Source: Tillandsia leiboldiana | Lineage: Eukaryota; Streptophyta; Magnoliopsida; Poales; Bromeliaceae | Length of the DNA stretch: 64,000 nucleotides | Direction of reading: 5' to 3' | NCBI GenBank assembly: GCA_029204045.2 | Contig: CM055067.1 | Coordinates: 26,486,838 to 26,550,837, forward strand | Shown: in pieces, positions 1 through 8,577 of the stretch | Layout: each line of letters starts with the position of its first letter | How positions within the stretch are numbered: the stretch's first letter is position 1 | Notes under the pieces: generated by a model | What the model was told of the DNA's origin: nothing | The model's input: the letters and a program-made list of their open reading frames with translations, nothing else | Databases searched by the model: none | Program-made: the position numbers and the translations under genes

Positions 1-685
1 TTATCTTATTTGACTGCTTAGTCGAGTATGAAATCGAGATCAATATTTGGTTGAATACTTTATATCTTAAATAATTGATAGCCAATTGAGGGGGAGTCAT
101 AGGAAAAGTAAAATGCTCAAAAGATGTGGAAAGAGTTACATCCCAATGAGGAGTGTGAAAACTACCACCACATGGAGGAAAGAGCTACCACCTCGGTCGT
201 CCGAGTATTGTGTGCAGCTACCACATGTATACCAAGCATGGTTGTTCAAATTTTTGATTAAGTAAAATGCATGTTGAAATACTTGACTCCGTCAAATTTC
301 AAGGTTGGTATAAGGTGGGTTTTTAAAGAAAGATGCTCAAAGAGCCACTCTCTTCAACAGATTGTCTAGATACATTATCTATTATATTTGGGATTTCAAA
401 CATCTATTGATCTTTGTATTTCATTTTCTTTACTGAATTGATGATTTGATAAAGGCATTACTCATAAGATCAAGTTAGATGTAATTGAAGGTGTTCAACT
501 TTAAGGGATTTAATTTTTGTAAATTTTCGTTTCATTTTTGGATATTATTGATAGATTTGGCATAATCTAATTCTTGTTGTATGAAACGATGATTTTTGTT
601 TAAAGTTGATACACATTTGTGCTTACAATCTTTTTCTGATTTTTCTTGAATTTCTCTGAAATTTTCTAAAGAAAAAGTTGGAGCC

Positions 686-835
686 GATCCGGATCGGGCA
701 AGATGATCCGGATCCCGAACGCAGGAATTCTTCTGCGGGCTGACGATCCGGATTGTATCTGCCGATCCGGATCCCGAACGCAGTTTCTCACTGCGGGTAG
801 CCGATCCGGATCGCAGTTATGAACTGATCCGGATC
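686..835 (+). promoter_or_regulatory. Internal paired palindrome array upstream of ORF3 (copy A)
   Basis: Six copies of GATCCGGATC or a one-base variant start at 686, 705, 745, 764, 803 and 826. They form three pairs spaced 19, 19 and 23 bp, with pairs repeating every 58-59 bp. This is the layout of the array in the LTR, but here it lies inside the element about 130 bp before the intron-like leader of the third ORF. I infer a second, internal promoter or enhancer for that ORF. The AT-rich stretch TTTTTTAAAG near 850 is only a weak TATA candidate in this copy. Confidence 0.6.
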
Positions 836-969
836 GCAGCTAGGTTTTTTAAAGAACAAAAGGGTTTTGATTTCTTTTACTCCAATCTTTTGTTCCAAAG
901 TTTCCAGAGCCTCTCTCTCTAGATTTCATCCTTCCTGGAAGCTTTCAAACTCAAGTTCTTCAACTCCAA

Positions 970-1354
970 GTAAGTTTTCTTGATCAAAATCTCGGTTTTT
1001 CACCGTTTTTCTCTTTTCCTCCTCAAACGTGATGAATTTCTTGGATCAACTTTGTTTGTGGATGGTTTTTGATCAAATTTCTTTTGAAATAAGAACTCTG
1101 GGTAGATTAGTTTTGATTATATGCTAGGTATTCTCCTGATTAACGGATTTTTAGGCTTCGATTTCTAAAATTTCGGTTTTAGGGCATATAATAAGGATTT
1201 TCGAAAATCATGCAATTGATCTATTTTTAAAAGTCCTTTTTGCAAAACTAATTTGATTCTTAGTCTCTCTATATGATTATGATTGTTTGGGTACAATTTT
1301 TCAAATTTTTGAAAATTAACAATTTTTCATGTGTTTTTGAGTTATTGTTCACAG
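970..1354 (+). other. Candidate intron in the ORF3 leader (copy A)
   Basis: The donor is GTAAGT at 970, after CTCCAA. The acceptor is TTGTTCACAG ending at 1354. The 385-bp segment is T-rich, as plant introns are. Element C has the same arrangement with nearly the same length (32406-32789, 384 bp) and both splice sites kept. It lies between the internal palindrome array and the third ORF, so a spliced subgenomic-type message is plausible. Splicing is inferred, not shown. Confidence 0.5.
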
Positions 1355-1419
1355 GATTTTAAAACTTTTAAGCACTTGCACCAATCGCATTCGCCTGGAT
1401 AATCTTCCTTTTGGTAGCA

Positions 1420-1980
1420 ATGGTAGGACCGAGTGGGTCTTATATAAAAAGAGAACAAGATGACTCAAATCAAGAAGAGACAAAGAAAGTCTATCAAATT
1501 GATTCAGAATCAGATGAAGAAGACTGGGAAGAGATTTGTGAACAAGCACAAAAAGCTATTGACAAAGAAGATAGGTTGTACTTGAAGAACAAGAAGCTGA
1601 TGAGATCGTCCTCAACAACCAAGCAGTACACTAGGCGAAAGAATTCGAGGGGAACTGGAATTCAGATTGATAGACCCCTCACCAGAGCTCGCTCTCTCAC
1701 TAGAGAATCTCCATGGATTGAAGGTCAAGATGCACCGTCTAGTTCTATACTACATCCTTCAACGTCCTGGAGACACACAGCAAAAGCGAATGTAGGGTCC
1801 TCACTTCGACAAGAACAGCGAAGATCGTCTGCTGAACAAGACAGCGTGTCTACAAATCTCAAACAGATTATCTCTGAGCAACATAAGATGAAAAGAAAGG
1901 TCTCCAGAATGTCAAAAATGCTTCAAGCGATTTTGAAGAAGTTGGATTGTACCAATCCCACTAGTTCGGATTCTGACTGA
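1420..1980 (+). CDS. Third ORF (ORF3, envelope-position) of copy A, internally shortened
   Basis: A 186-residue ORF from the first ATG, between pol and the 3' LTR, where SIRE-type elements carry an extra, envelope-like ORF. The frame is open upstream to 1372 and there encodes a hydrophobic run (AWIIFLLVAMVG) like the N terminus of ORF3 in C, but this copy has no ATG before that run. Next come an acidic stretch (DSESDEEDWEE), a basic Ser/Arg-rich middle and a C-terminal Lys-rich helix-like segment ending SSDSD. The C terminus resembles that of B (KKLDC against QKLGC, then acidic and Ser-rich). The central transposon-protein-like domain of B is missing. The function is unknown; the envelope role is inferred from position only. 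Confidence 0.55.
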   Translation: MVGPSGSYIKREQDDSNQEETKKVYQIDSESDEEDWEEICEQAQKAIDKEDRLYLKNKKLMRSSSTTKQYTRRKNSRGTGIQIDRPLTRARSLTRESPWIEGQDAPSSSILHPSTSWRHTAKANVGSSLRQEQRRSSAEQDSVSTNLKQIISEQHKMKRKVSRMSKMLQAILKKLDCTNPTSSDSD

Positions 1981-2322
1981 CTTAACCTTCTTTCTAATCT
2001 TTTTGTGCAGGTTTTTCAGTTTTTAGGACTTACTTTTAGTTCTAGTTCTTAAAATTCGGAACATTTTCGTTGATATTTTTTTAACTCTCCTTCAAATTTT
2101 TTGGTAACTTTGGCTTTGTTTGTGACAAAAAGGGGGAGAGAGCTTAGAGAACTTGAACAATGATATTGTGAAAATTGTGATCTTGTATACATCAATGATG
2201 AACAATGATGACTGCATCAAGGTACAATGATGATGTGAATGAACATCAAGGTAAGTGAACATCAAGGGAACTTGAACAATGATTGTGAAAATCTTGCTGA
2301 TGAAGATTTTGTATACATCAAG

Positions 2323-2630
2323 GTAAGTATCACTTCAACTTCAACTTTGGTTTTTATCTTGTGATTGTTTGCATGTTTCGACTAACTATTCGACTAACTA
2401 TTTGGGCATGTAATATGACTAACAAGTTGATGTTGGACTAACATTTTGTGACATTTGGTTTTTAATTGCATAGAAGATATGTTGGTTTTTGACTATGATT
2501 CTCTTACATATCTGAATTCTCAAATGTCATGATGATCAGATAAACTCTATCTCTGTACTAGGTTTTGTATGCTAAATATTCTTGAGGTATCTAACGATCT
2601 CTTTTTGTCAAGAATGATTTCTTTGTGCAG
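2323..2630 (+). other. Candidate intron in the 3' untranslated region (copy A)
   Basis: The donor context is CAAG|GTAAGTAT at 2323. The acceptor is TTTCTTTGTGCAG ending at 2630. B has the same pair (19875-20208). The segment is T-rich and lies after the third ORF, between it and the polypurine tract. Genomic copies that keep the segment would have to come from unspliced RNA. Splicing is inferred. Confidence 0.35.
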
Positions 2631-2787
2631 AGAGTACAGATGGCTAAGTCTAGAGTCTGTTTTAGGAGTTTATCTCATGTTTTTAAATTTTTGGATCTCC
2701 ATTGTAAATTTTTGTTGTATGGTGATAGCAACAAAAATATCTTTTTGAATTTTCTTTAGTGGATCTGTGTTTTGTCACGAAACCGCC

Positions 2788-2798
2788 AAAGGGGGAGA
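2788..2798 (+). promoter_or_regulatory. Polypurine tract (copy A)
   Basis: AAAGGGGGAGA ends one base before the TGTTACGG start of the 3' LTR. In LTR retrotransposons this purine run resists RNase H and primes plus-strand DNA synthesis. B has the same tract at 20366-20376. Confidence 0.85.
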
Positions 2799-3026
2799 TT
2801 GTTACGGAATTTGAGTTGGCGTAGTTTCGTGAAAGTCTCAAGTCTTGAAGATTGAAGGTGAAGAAAGTTGGATCATTTAACTCAATCTCAAGAAAGAAGA
2901 ATTCAAAAGGATCAGGTATGTTTTACTAAAGATTTTGTGTGATCCGAATACTTCTTGTAGTGTAGAAACACTTGGAAGAATCTTTCATTGCATAAAAATC
3001 AAAAACTGGACTTGGGACATGTTCAG

Positions 3027-3383
3027 GATCCGGATCAGGTTGTTCGATCCGGATCCCGAAGGTGGTTCGTTCATACACCAGTTCAATCCGGATCGTAGCC
3101 TCTCTTGATCCGGATCCCGAACACTGAGTTTACCATCTTCCTTGAACGATCCGGATCCGGCTTCGCAATCCGGATCCCGAACGTTGATGTTTGGTGAACT
3201 GTATGAACGATCCGGATCGAGCACTTCGATCCGGATCCCGAACCTTCGTTTTTCTGGAATTGCCTGGCTCGTTACGACGATCCGGATCACAGCTAATCCG
3301 ATCCGGATCGCCGTCCGTAAAATCTCCAGAAATGTTAGGTTTTTGATTCTTATCTCCTTCCTAGGGTTTCTAACCTATAAATA
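3027..3383 (+). promoter_or_regulatory. U3 promoter: five palindrome pairs plus TATA box (copy A)
   Basis: GATCCGGATC, or AATCCGGATC at two sites, starts at 3027/3046, 3085/3107, 3148/3167, 3209/3228 and 3279/3300. Spacing within pairs is 19-22 bp, about two helical turns, and pairs repeat every 58-70 bp. The second site of the first four pairs continues as CCCGAA. The TATA box TATAAATA lies at 3376-3383, 66 bp after the last site. I infer an enhancer made of paired dyad binding sites. Confidence 0.7.
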
Positions 3384-3670
3384 GACCCTATGACTCTTTT
3401 TCATGGGGGGTCGAAAATCCACATAGCCGTCTTTTTCCAGTATCATCTTATACGGCTCTAGATCCACATATAGAGAAGAAAGGAAATCATTAGAGAATAC
3501 TCTATGTTTCTTCATCTATATTGATTAGTTTGATTCTAGGTTTTCATACTCACATCTTGAGTTGAATCAAACTAATGAATACTTAGATGGTATTTCCGAT
3601 CTATCTTTGATCTAAGTATTCGGCGGATCATCACCACCCAAAAACAACGATTTACCCCAAAAATCGGCAC

Positions 3671-3846
3671 GTGGATTCGCGTGTCCTTGTGGATTCAAGG
3701 TTCAACCGCTCTCGTGGATTCGGAGCGAGGCACGTTCGTGGATTCGAAGGGTGCTATTGGGTGAAGACCGTGGATTCGGTCGGACGTCGTGGATTCGACG
3801 TTGGACGCCGTGGATTCGGCGTTGGGCGCAGATCGTGGATTCGAGA
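3671..3846 (+). repeat. GTGGATTCG repeat array in the R/U5 region (copy A)
   Basis: GTGGATTC(G) occurs eight times, starting at 3671, 3689, 3714, 3738, 3770, 3789, 3810 and 3835. It lies about 290 bp after the TATA box and so probably in the RNA leader. The same array is present in every SIRE-type LTR here. It leaves an Arg/Gly-rich frame open with no convincing ATG, so I treat it as a cis element and not a gene. Confidence 0.6.
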
Positions 3847-4145
3847 AGCGTCGCGGAGCGAGCGGAGAAGATCCTCTAGGAGCGTATGGAAAAGGTTGAG
3901 TCGTAATTGTGTATGGTAAATCACCTTGTACGTGTTTTAATTCTAGTGGATTTCTGCCGTGTTATCGGTCCCGTGGTTTTTTACTCCGGTGATGGAATTT
4001 TCCACGTAAAAATCTTGCGTATTATTTTTTATTTCCGCATTGGGTTTTATCGCAACGATTTTTGAGTGTTTATACGTTTACACCTATTCACCCCCCTCTA
4101 GGTGTTTTTTCCCCTATTTAGATCCTTATTACATATAACCCAACA

Positions 4146-5118
4146 AGCACACTTCCTGCCCATTCATACAACCTGGACCCGAGAGCGGTTAGCTCAGGTT
4201 TCCATCGGCGAGATCGTGAGACTGCATGGAGTGCCGGCATCGATCACCTCGGATAGAGACATGCGCTTTGTCTCGAAGTTTTGGCAGAGTCTACAGCAGG
4301 CCCTGGGGACCAAACTACATTTCAGCACAGCCTTCCACCCCCAGACGGAGGAACAGTCGGAGCGAGTGATACAGACCCTCGAGGACCTGCTCCGCGCCTG
4401 CGTACTTGACTGGGGGGTCGGTTGGTCATGCTACCTACCCCTCGTAGAATTCGCCTGCAACAACAGCTACCAGGCCAGCATCCAGATGGCGCCCTACGAA
4501 GCCTTATATGGGAGACGCTACCGATCCCCGATCTGTTGGGACGACTTGGGTGAACGGAAATTCTTGGGACCCGACCTAGTGGAAGAGACTGAAGAGAAGG
4601 TATGCCTCATCAAACAGCGCTTACTGACCGCCCAGAGTCGACAGAAGAGCTACGCGGACCAGAGGCGCCGCGACTTGGAATTCTAAGTGGGAGAACACGT
4701 GCTTTTGCGGGTCTCGCCATCCAGAGGAATCAAGCGTTTCGGGCTGAAAGGTAAACTGAGCCCACGGTTCGTGGGACCATTCGAGATCTTGGAGCGCATC
4801 GGCCCAGTGGCGTACCGCCTTGCCCTACCACCAAACCTCGACCGAGTCCATAATGTTTTCCACGTGTCCATGCTCCGGAAGTATCTTTCCGACCCATCAC
4901 ACGTGTTGGACGTCTCCGCGCTCGAGCTCAAGGAGGACCTAAGCTTCGAGGAAACCCCGGTGCGTATCCTAGCAAGAGAAAGCAAAGCGCTGCGGAACCG
5001 AGTCATCCCCAACGTGAAGGTGCTCTGGAGCAACCATGAGGAGCGAGAAGCGACGTGGGAGCTGGAGTCAAAAATGAGGGAGTGCTACCCCAATCTTTTC
5101 ACCGCAACCCAGGATTGA
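4146..5118 (+). pseudogene. pol: Gypsy pol of G0: integrase C-terminal two thirds with chromodomain-like tail
   Basis: Begins in the integrase core because copy A removed the upstream part. The second catalytic Asp (in ITSDRDMRF) and the Glu (in EQSERVIQ) are visible; the first Asp is missing. The C-terminal domain follows (VGPFEILERIGPVAYRLALP) and then a chromodomain-like tail (VLWSNHEEREATWELESKM), as in Tekay-type chromoviruses. An in-frame TAA at 4684-4686 interrupts the frame where G1 has Gln. The frame then resumes unchanged to the TGA at 5116-5118. The apparent ATG upstream at 4102 lies in the LTR of copy A and is a chance fusion. Confidence 0.88.
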
Positions 5119-5134
5119 GTTTCGAGGACGAAAC
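5119..5134 (+). promoter_or_regulatory. Conserved inverted-repeat motif after pol (G0)
   Basis: GTTTCGAGGACGAAAC, with 6-bp arms and a 4-bp loop, directly follows the pol stop codon and precedes the 3' LTR by 21 bp. The same motif occurs at this place in all five Gypsy-type elements here, including the two whose coding regions are dead. A cis role in replication is inferred. Confidence 0.6.
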
Positions 5135-5929
5135 TCATTTTTAAGAGGTAAGTGGTGTAATATCTGCGGGTTTCAGGGCACACGGATCTTTTTATTTTAA
5201 TTTTATTTGCACCGTTCTTCGCTTAAGGGGTTGGGGTGTAACCGTTTTCTTTCCTGGTTGGACAGACCGTCGGGGCTCGCGGGTATTTTTTAGACAATAA
5301 AGCTCGCGAAACGGAGATCGGCGGCGCGATCGGTTTTGGATTCCGACTCCGGAATCTCCCGAAATAAATTCCGGAAGGTTGCAAGCAGATTTGATGACTC
5401 GCACGTGTATCGAGGCAAACCGGACCCTGGTTCGTACCCGAACTGGTAATTTTTCCCCTTCTAGTCGGGGGTTTGGGTCAATTCTCTTTCCGCCTCTTGG
5501 TTCACCCGATCTCTTTTTCTGCAATTTAGGGATTTGGGGGGGGGGGGATCAATTCCCCTAGGTGGCACCAAAACAGCTAATTAAACCCGTTGGGGACTAG
5601 GGTTTTCCCCAAAACTCCCCTTTTATCTTGTGCATAAACCCCCACCCGAGCAAGAGCAAAACCTAGTTCCCCCACCTCGTGCAAGGCGACGCGAAGAACT
5701 CAAGTCGCGAAGAGGAGAAGAAGGGAACGATCGCCTCCCCGCAAGATCCGACGAATGCGAAGTGGACGATCCTTCTGCTCCGCCCAGTGCCGGTGAAACC
5801 GAGGTGAGTCGTGATTTCGTTTTCCCTTTCGTTTCTTGTTCCGAGCGAGGGGAGGAGGTTCCCGAGAAGTTTTCGGACGTGGGGTACCCGATGCGTAAGG
5901 AGGCGTGGGGAGGAGCGAGCCACCCGCCG

Positions 5930-6290
5930 GCAGGGCACCCGCGCGGGCTTGATGCCGCGCGGGGCCGCCCGTGCCTGCGGGCAGCTCCCCCGCGCGGGCT
6001 GGGCGCCGCGCGAGACCAACCGCACGGGGGGGCGCCGCGCGGGATCGTGCACCGCGCGGGGCCGCCCGCATGCGGGGGGCGCCGCGCGGGGTCCGGCACC
6101 GCGCGGGGCAGCCCGCGCATGCGGGCAGTGCGCCTGCGCAGGCTAGGCGCCGCGCGGAGGGCCACCCGCATGCGGGGCACCGCGCGGGGCAGCCCGCTCA
6201 TGAGGGCAGCGCACCCGCGCGGGCCGGGCGCCGTGCGGGTCCGATACTGCACGGGCGCATGCGCACGCGCGGACAGCGAGACGGCGCGGG
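5930..6290 (+). repeat. GC-rich degenerate repeat block in the G0 LTR
   Basis: Dense repeats of GCCGCGCGGGG and CCCGCATGCGGG-like words. Many are self-complementary (CCGCGCGG, CCGCATGCGG). The block matches in position and style the GC-rich arrays in the LTRs of G1 and G2. Confidence 0.65.
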
Positions 6291-6765
6291 GTCACCTCCG
6301 CCACGGTCACCGACGCCGCCGCCGTCGGAACCGAGGACCCCGCTCCGGGACGAGAACCGGATGATATTATCGCTTTTCTTTGACGGTGGTTGGTGGGTGC
6401 TGATTCCCTTCCCGGGGGATTCCTTTTGTAGTTGCGGGGAGCGCGCCGGGACGCGGGGGAGTCGAGCGTGACCACTACTCGCGACAGGTGGGGTTTTTGC
6501 ATTGGGTTTTAGCGTCGGGTTTCCGGCAATTGTACCTTGCTTAATAAGTAATTAATTGTGCTAACATGGTAGTTTGGTGGTACTATGGTTACCTTGCTCA
6601 ATTATTTGGTACTATGGTTACTTTGCTTGAGGCTGCAGCACGCGCACCCGCGGTTTGGCCACCGCAAAGGGTGCGCTTTTCCAGAAAAGTGGTCCATGAC
6701 CTGTGTATACCTACGAGGACGGAGTTGGGCCCCCGTAGTTGTGGGGCTTGGATGCGCCAAAGCGT

Positions 6766-6913
6766 GAGCGGTGCGACCCGTCGGTTTAGTTGTCCGACGT
6801 GGGAGCGGTGCGACCCGTCGGTTTAGTGGTCCGACGTGGGAGCGGTGCGACCCGTCGGTTTAGATGTCCGACGTGGGAGCGGTGCGATCCGTCGGTTTAG
6901 TTGTCCGACGGGG
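6766..6913 (+). repeat. 37-bp tandem repeat, four units (G0 LTR)
   Basis: Units start at 6766, 6803, 6840 and 6877 and differ by one to a few bases. Each carries a hyphenated dyad, CGTCGG then about 9 bp then CCGACG. G1 has a 37-bp tandem repeat at the matching place with a different dyad (CGGGAT/ATCCCG). Confidence 0.85.
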
Positions 6914-7195
6914 GTCGGGTATTGCGGGTCTACAGGTGTTCGTGTCATCTTTTTCTCTCTCGAGAGAGTGGTTGCTCCGGATTGTTACAGTTAGACGTAT
7001 TACTTTACCCTGCATTATTTTTATTATTATTGTTTAGTCGCTGACTTCCCACTTTGCGATAGGGTGCTACAGGGGGGAGAGATAGGCGACGGTGAGGCCA
7101 CGACAGGAGTTCCTGGGTCTCTGGAGACCCCGAACAGTACTTTACTTTCCTCTTTAGCATTTCATGCACGTTGTAGACTGTGGTATGGTTCTCGA

Positions 7196-8544
7196 TGTTA
7201 AGGAATTTGTTTTGGCGTATTTTGTGAAAGTGTTAAGTCTTGAAGATTGAAGATAAAGAAGTTTGGATCATATACCTCAATCTCAAGAAAGAAGAATTCA
7301 AAAGAATCAGGTACGTTTAACTAATTAATTTTGATGATCCGAATACTTCTTATAGTGTAGAAACACTTGGATGAATTCTTAATTGCATAAAAATAAAAAA
7401 ACTGGACATACTACATGTTCAGGATCCGGATCGGGCACTACAGTCCGGACCCCGAACATAGGGTAGTTCATGTGCAATTCCAGTCCGGACCGTGGTATTT
7501 CAGTTCGGACCCCGAACGTTAATTCTGATGGAATTGGTTGGTCAGTCCGGACCGTGGTATTTCAGTCCGGACCCCGAACGTTAATTCTGAAGGAATTGCA
7601 TGGACAGTCCGGACTGTGGTATTTCAGTCCGGACCCCGAACGTATGTTTTTCTGGAATTAGTCTGTCTCGTTACGACAGTCCGGACCGCCAATTCCAGTC
7701 CGGACTGTCGTACTGTAAAATTCCAGAAAAGGTTAGTTTTTGATTCTTATCCTCTTCCAACGGTTTCTAACCTATAAATAGACCCTATGATTCTTTTTCT
7801 AGGGTAAGCCGTATAAGCCGTGAAATTCGAATAAATCAAAAGACGGCCATATAAAGAAAAATCCACCTATAGAGAAGAAAGGAAATTAATAAATTTAATT
7901 CTATGTTTCTTCATCTATATTGATTGATTTGATTCTAGGGTTTCAAACTCAGATCTTGAGTAGAATCAAATTAATGAATACTTAGATGGTATTTCCGATC
8001 TATTTCTAATCTAAGTATTCGGCGGATCATCACCACCGAAAAAACAGCGATTTCCCAAAATCGGCGCGTGGACTCGCGTGGCCTTGTGGATTCAAGGTGC
8101 AACCGCTCTCGTGGATTCGGAGCGAGGTACGTTCGTGGCTTCGAGACGTGCTACTGGGTGAAGACTGTGGATTCGGTTGGACGTCGTGGATTCGACGTTG
8201 GACGCCGTGGATTCGGCGTTGGACGCTAATCGTGGATTCGAGGAGCGTTGCGGAGCGAGCGGAGAAGATCTACTAGGAGCGTATGGAAAAAGGTCGAGTC
8301 GTCTGTGAGTACGGTATATCACCTTTGTACGTGTTATAATTCTAGTGGATTTCGCCGTGTTATCGGTCCCGTGGTTTTTTACTCCGGTTTTGGAGTTTTC
8401 CACGTAAAAATCTTGCGTGTTATATTTTCTTTTCTGCATTGGGTTTTATAGCGCAACGATTTTTGAGTGTTTATTGTTTACACCTATTCACCCCCCTCTA
8501 GGTGTTTTTTCCCCTATTTAGATCATTATTTACATAACTCGACA
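7196..8544 (+). repeat. 5' LTR of element E (1349 bp)
   Basis: Starts TGTTAAGG and ends CTCGACA, two bases before the primer-binding site. It aligns throughout with the SIRE LTRs of A-D but is clearly diverged. It keeps the TATA box (7783-7790), the five palindrome pairs and the GTGGATTCG leader array (about 8067-8240). Confidence 0.9.
7423..7790 (+). promoter_or_regulatory. U3 promoter of E: palindrome pairs with a changed core, plus TATA box
   Basis: Sites start at 7423/7442, 7482/7502, 7544/7564, 7606/7626 and 7678/7697: five pairs with 19-20 bp spacing, the same geometry as in A-D. Only the first site is GATCCGGATC. The others are AGTCCGGACC or AGTCCGGACT, with one degenerate site (7502). 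The inner dyad has thus changed from ATCCGGAT to GTCCGGAC with both arms altered. The TATA box TATAAATA is at 7783-7790. Confidence 0.7.
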
Positions 8545-8546
8545 AG

Positions 8547-8558
8547 TGGTATCAGAGC
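8547..8558 (+). promoter_or_regulatory. Primer-binding site (E), iMet-tRNA type
   Basis: TGGTATCAGAGC, complementary to the 3' end of plant initiator-Met tRNA, begins two bases after the LTR end and precedes the gag ATG by about 20 bp. Confidence 0.88.
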
Positions 8559-8577
8559 GGGAATAGGGTTGTAAATA

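Larger units (their letters stand above)
1..4145 (+). mobile_element. SIRE-type Copia retrotransposon A, 3' part
   Basis: The 3' interior (1-2799) and 3' LTR (2800-4145) of a SIRE/Maximus-like Copia element. Bases from 1 onward match the region after pol in the complete copy B (from about 18031), so gag-pol lies left of the window. The order is non-coding 3' sequence, an internal palindrome array, an intron-like segment, a third ORF, a second intron-like segment, a polypurine tract and the LTR. The LTR ends at 4145 and the next base is in the integrase of Gypsy element G0, so A was inserted in G0. The target duplication should be AGCAC (4146-4150), but the left copy is outside the window. Bases 1-680 hold no ORF that I can support. 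Confidence 0.9.
2800..4145 (+). repeat. 3' LTR of SIRE-type copy A (1346 bp)
   Basis: Starts TGTTACGG and ends CCCAACA, so the ends are the inverted TGTT...AACA. It is highly similar to the two LTRs of B and, less closely, to those of C, D and E. It holds a paired palindrome array (3027-3309), a TATA box (TATAAATA, 3376-3383) and a downstream array of GTGGATTCG repeats. Small ORFs in it are not counted as genes. Confidence 0.92.
4146..7195 (+). mobile_element. Gypsy (Tekay/Del-like) element G0, visible 3' part
   Basis: Outermost element of the tower. It shows the 3' part of pol (integrase to C-terminal tail), the conserved GTTTCG...CGAAAC motif and most of a 3' LTR starting at 5156. It is cut on the left by copy A and on the right by E, which inserted inside the LTR after CTCGA. 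The LTR is homologous to that of G1: it shares the segment around GGTGAGGCC (about 7090) and the 37-bp tandem repeat. Confidence 0.85.
5156..7195 (+). repeat. 3' LTR of G0, interrupted by element E
   Basis: Starts TGTAATAT just after an AAGAGGTAAGTGG purine-rich tract. The visible 2040 bp contain a very GC-rich block (5930-6290), a 37-bp tandem array (6766-6913) and, near 7090, a segment matching the G1 LTR. Element E inserted before the LTR end, so the usual GGGCGTGACA terminus is not seen. Long overlapping ORFs in the GC-rich block run on both strands and are composition artefacts. Confidence 0.82.

Noticed and set aside
1349..1549. 66-codon minus-strand ORF opposite ORF3 of A
   Set aside because: Antisense shadow of the acidic and Lys-rich coding stretch; no independent support.
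3027..3309. CRISPR-like or satellite interpretation of the regularly spaced repeats
   Set aside because: The repeats are 10-bp palindromes in an LTR promoter of a plant retrotransposon, with no uniform spacer length and no cas genes.
4102..4145. Apparent N terminus of a 194-codon ORF running into the G0 integrase
   Set aside because: The first 15 codons are LTR sequence of copy A; the ORF is a chance fusion across the insertion junction.
5623..6502. Several overlapping 100-240 codon ORFs on both strands
   Set aside because: They track a GC-rich repeat block of the G0 LTR, occur in nearly every frame and have Arg/Ala/Gly/Pro-only composition.
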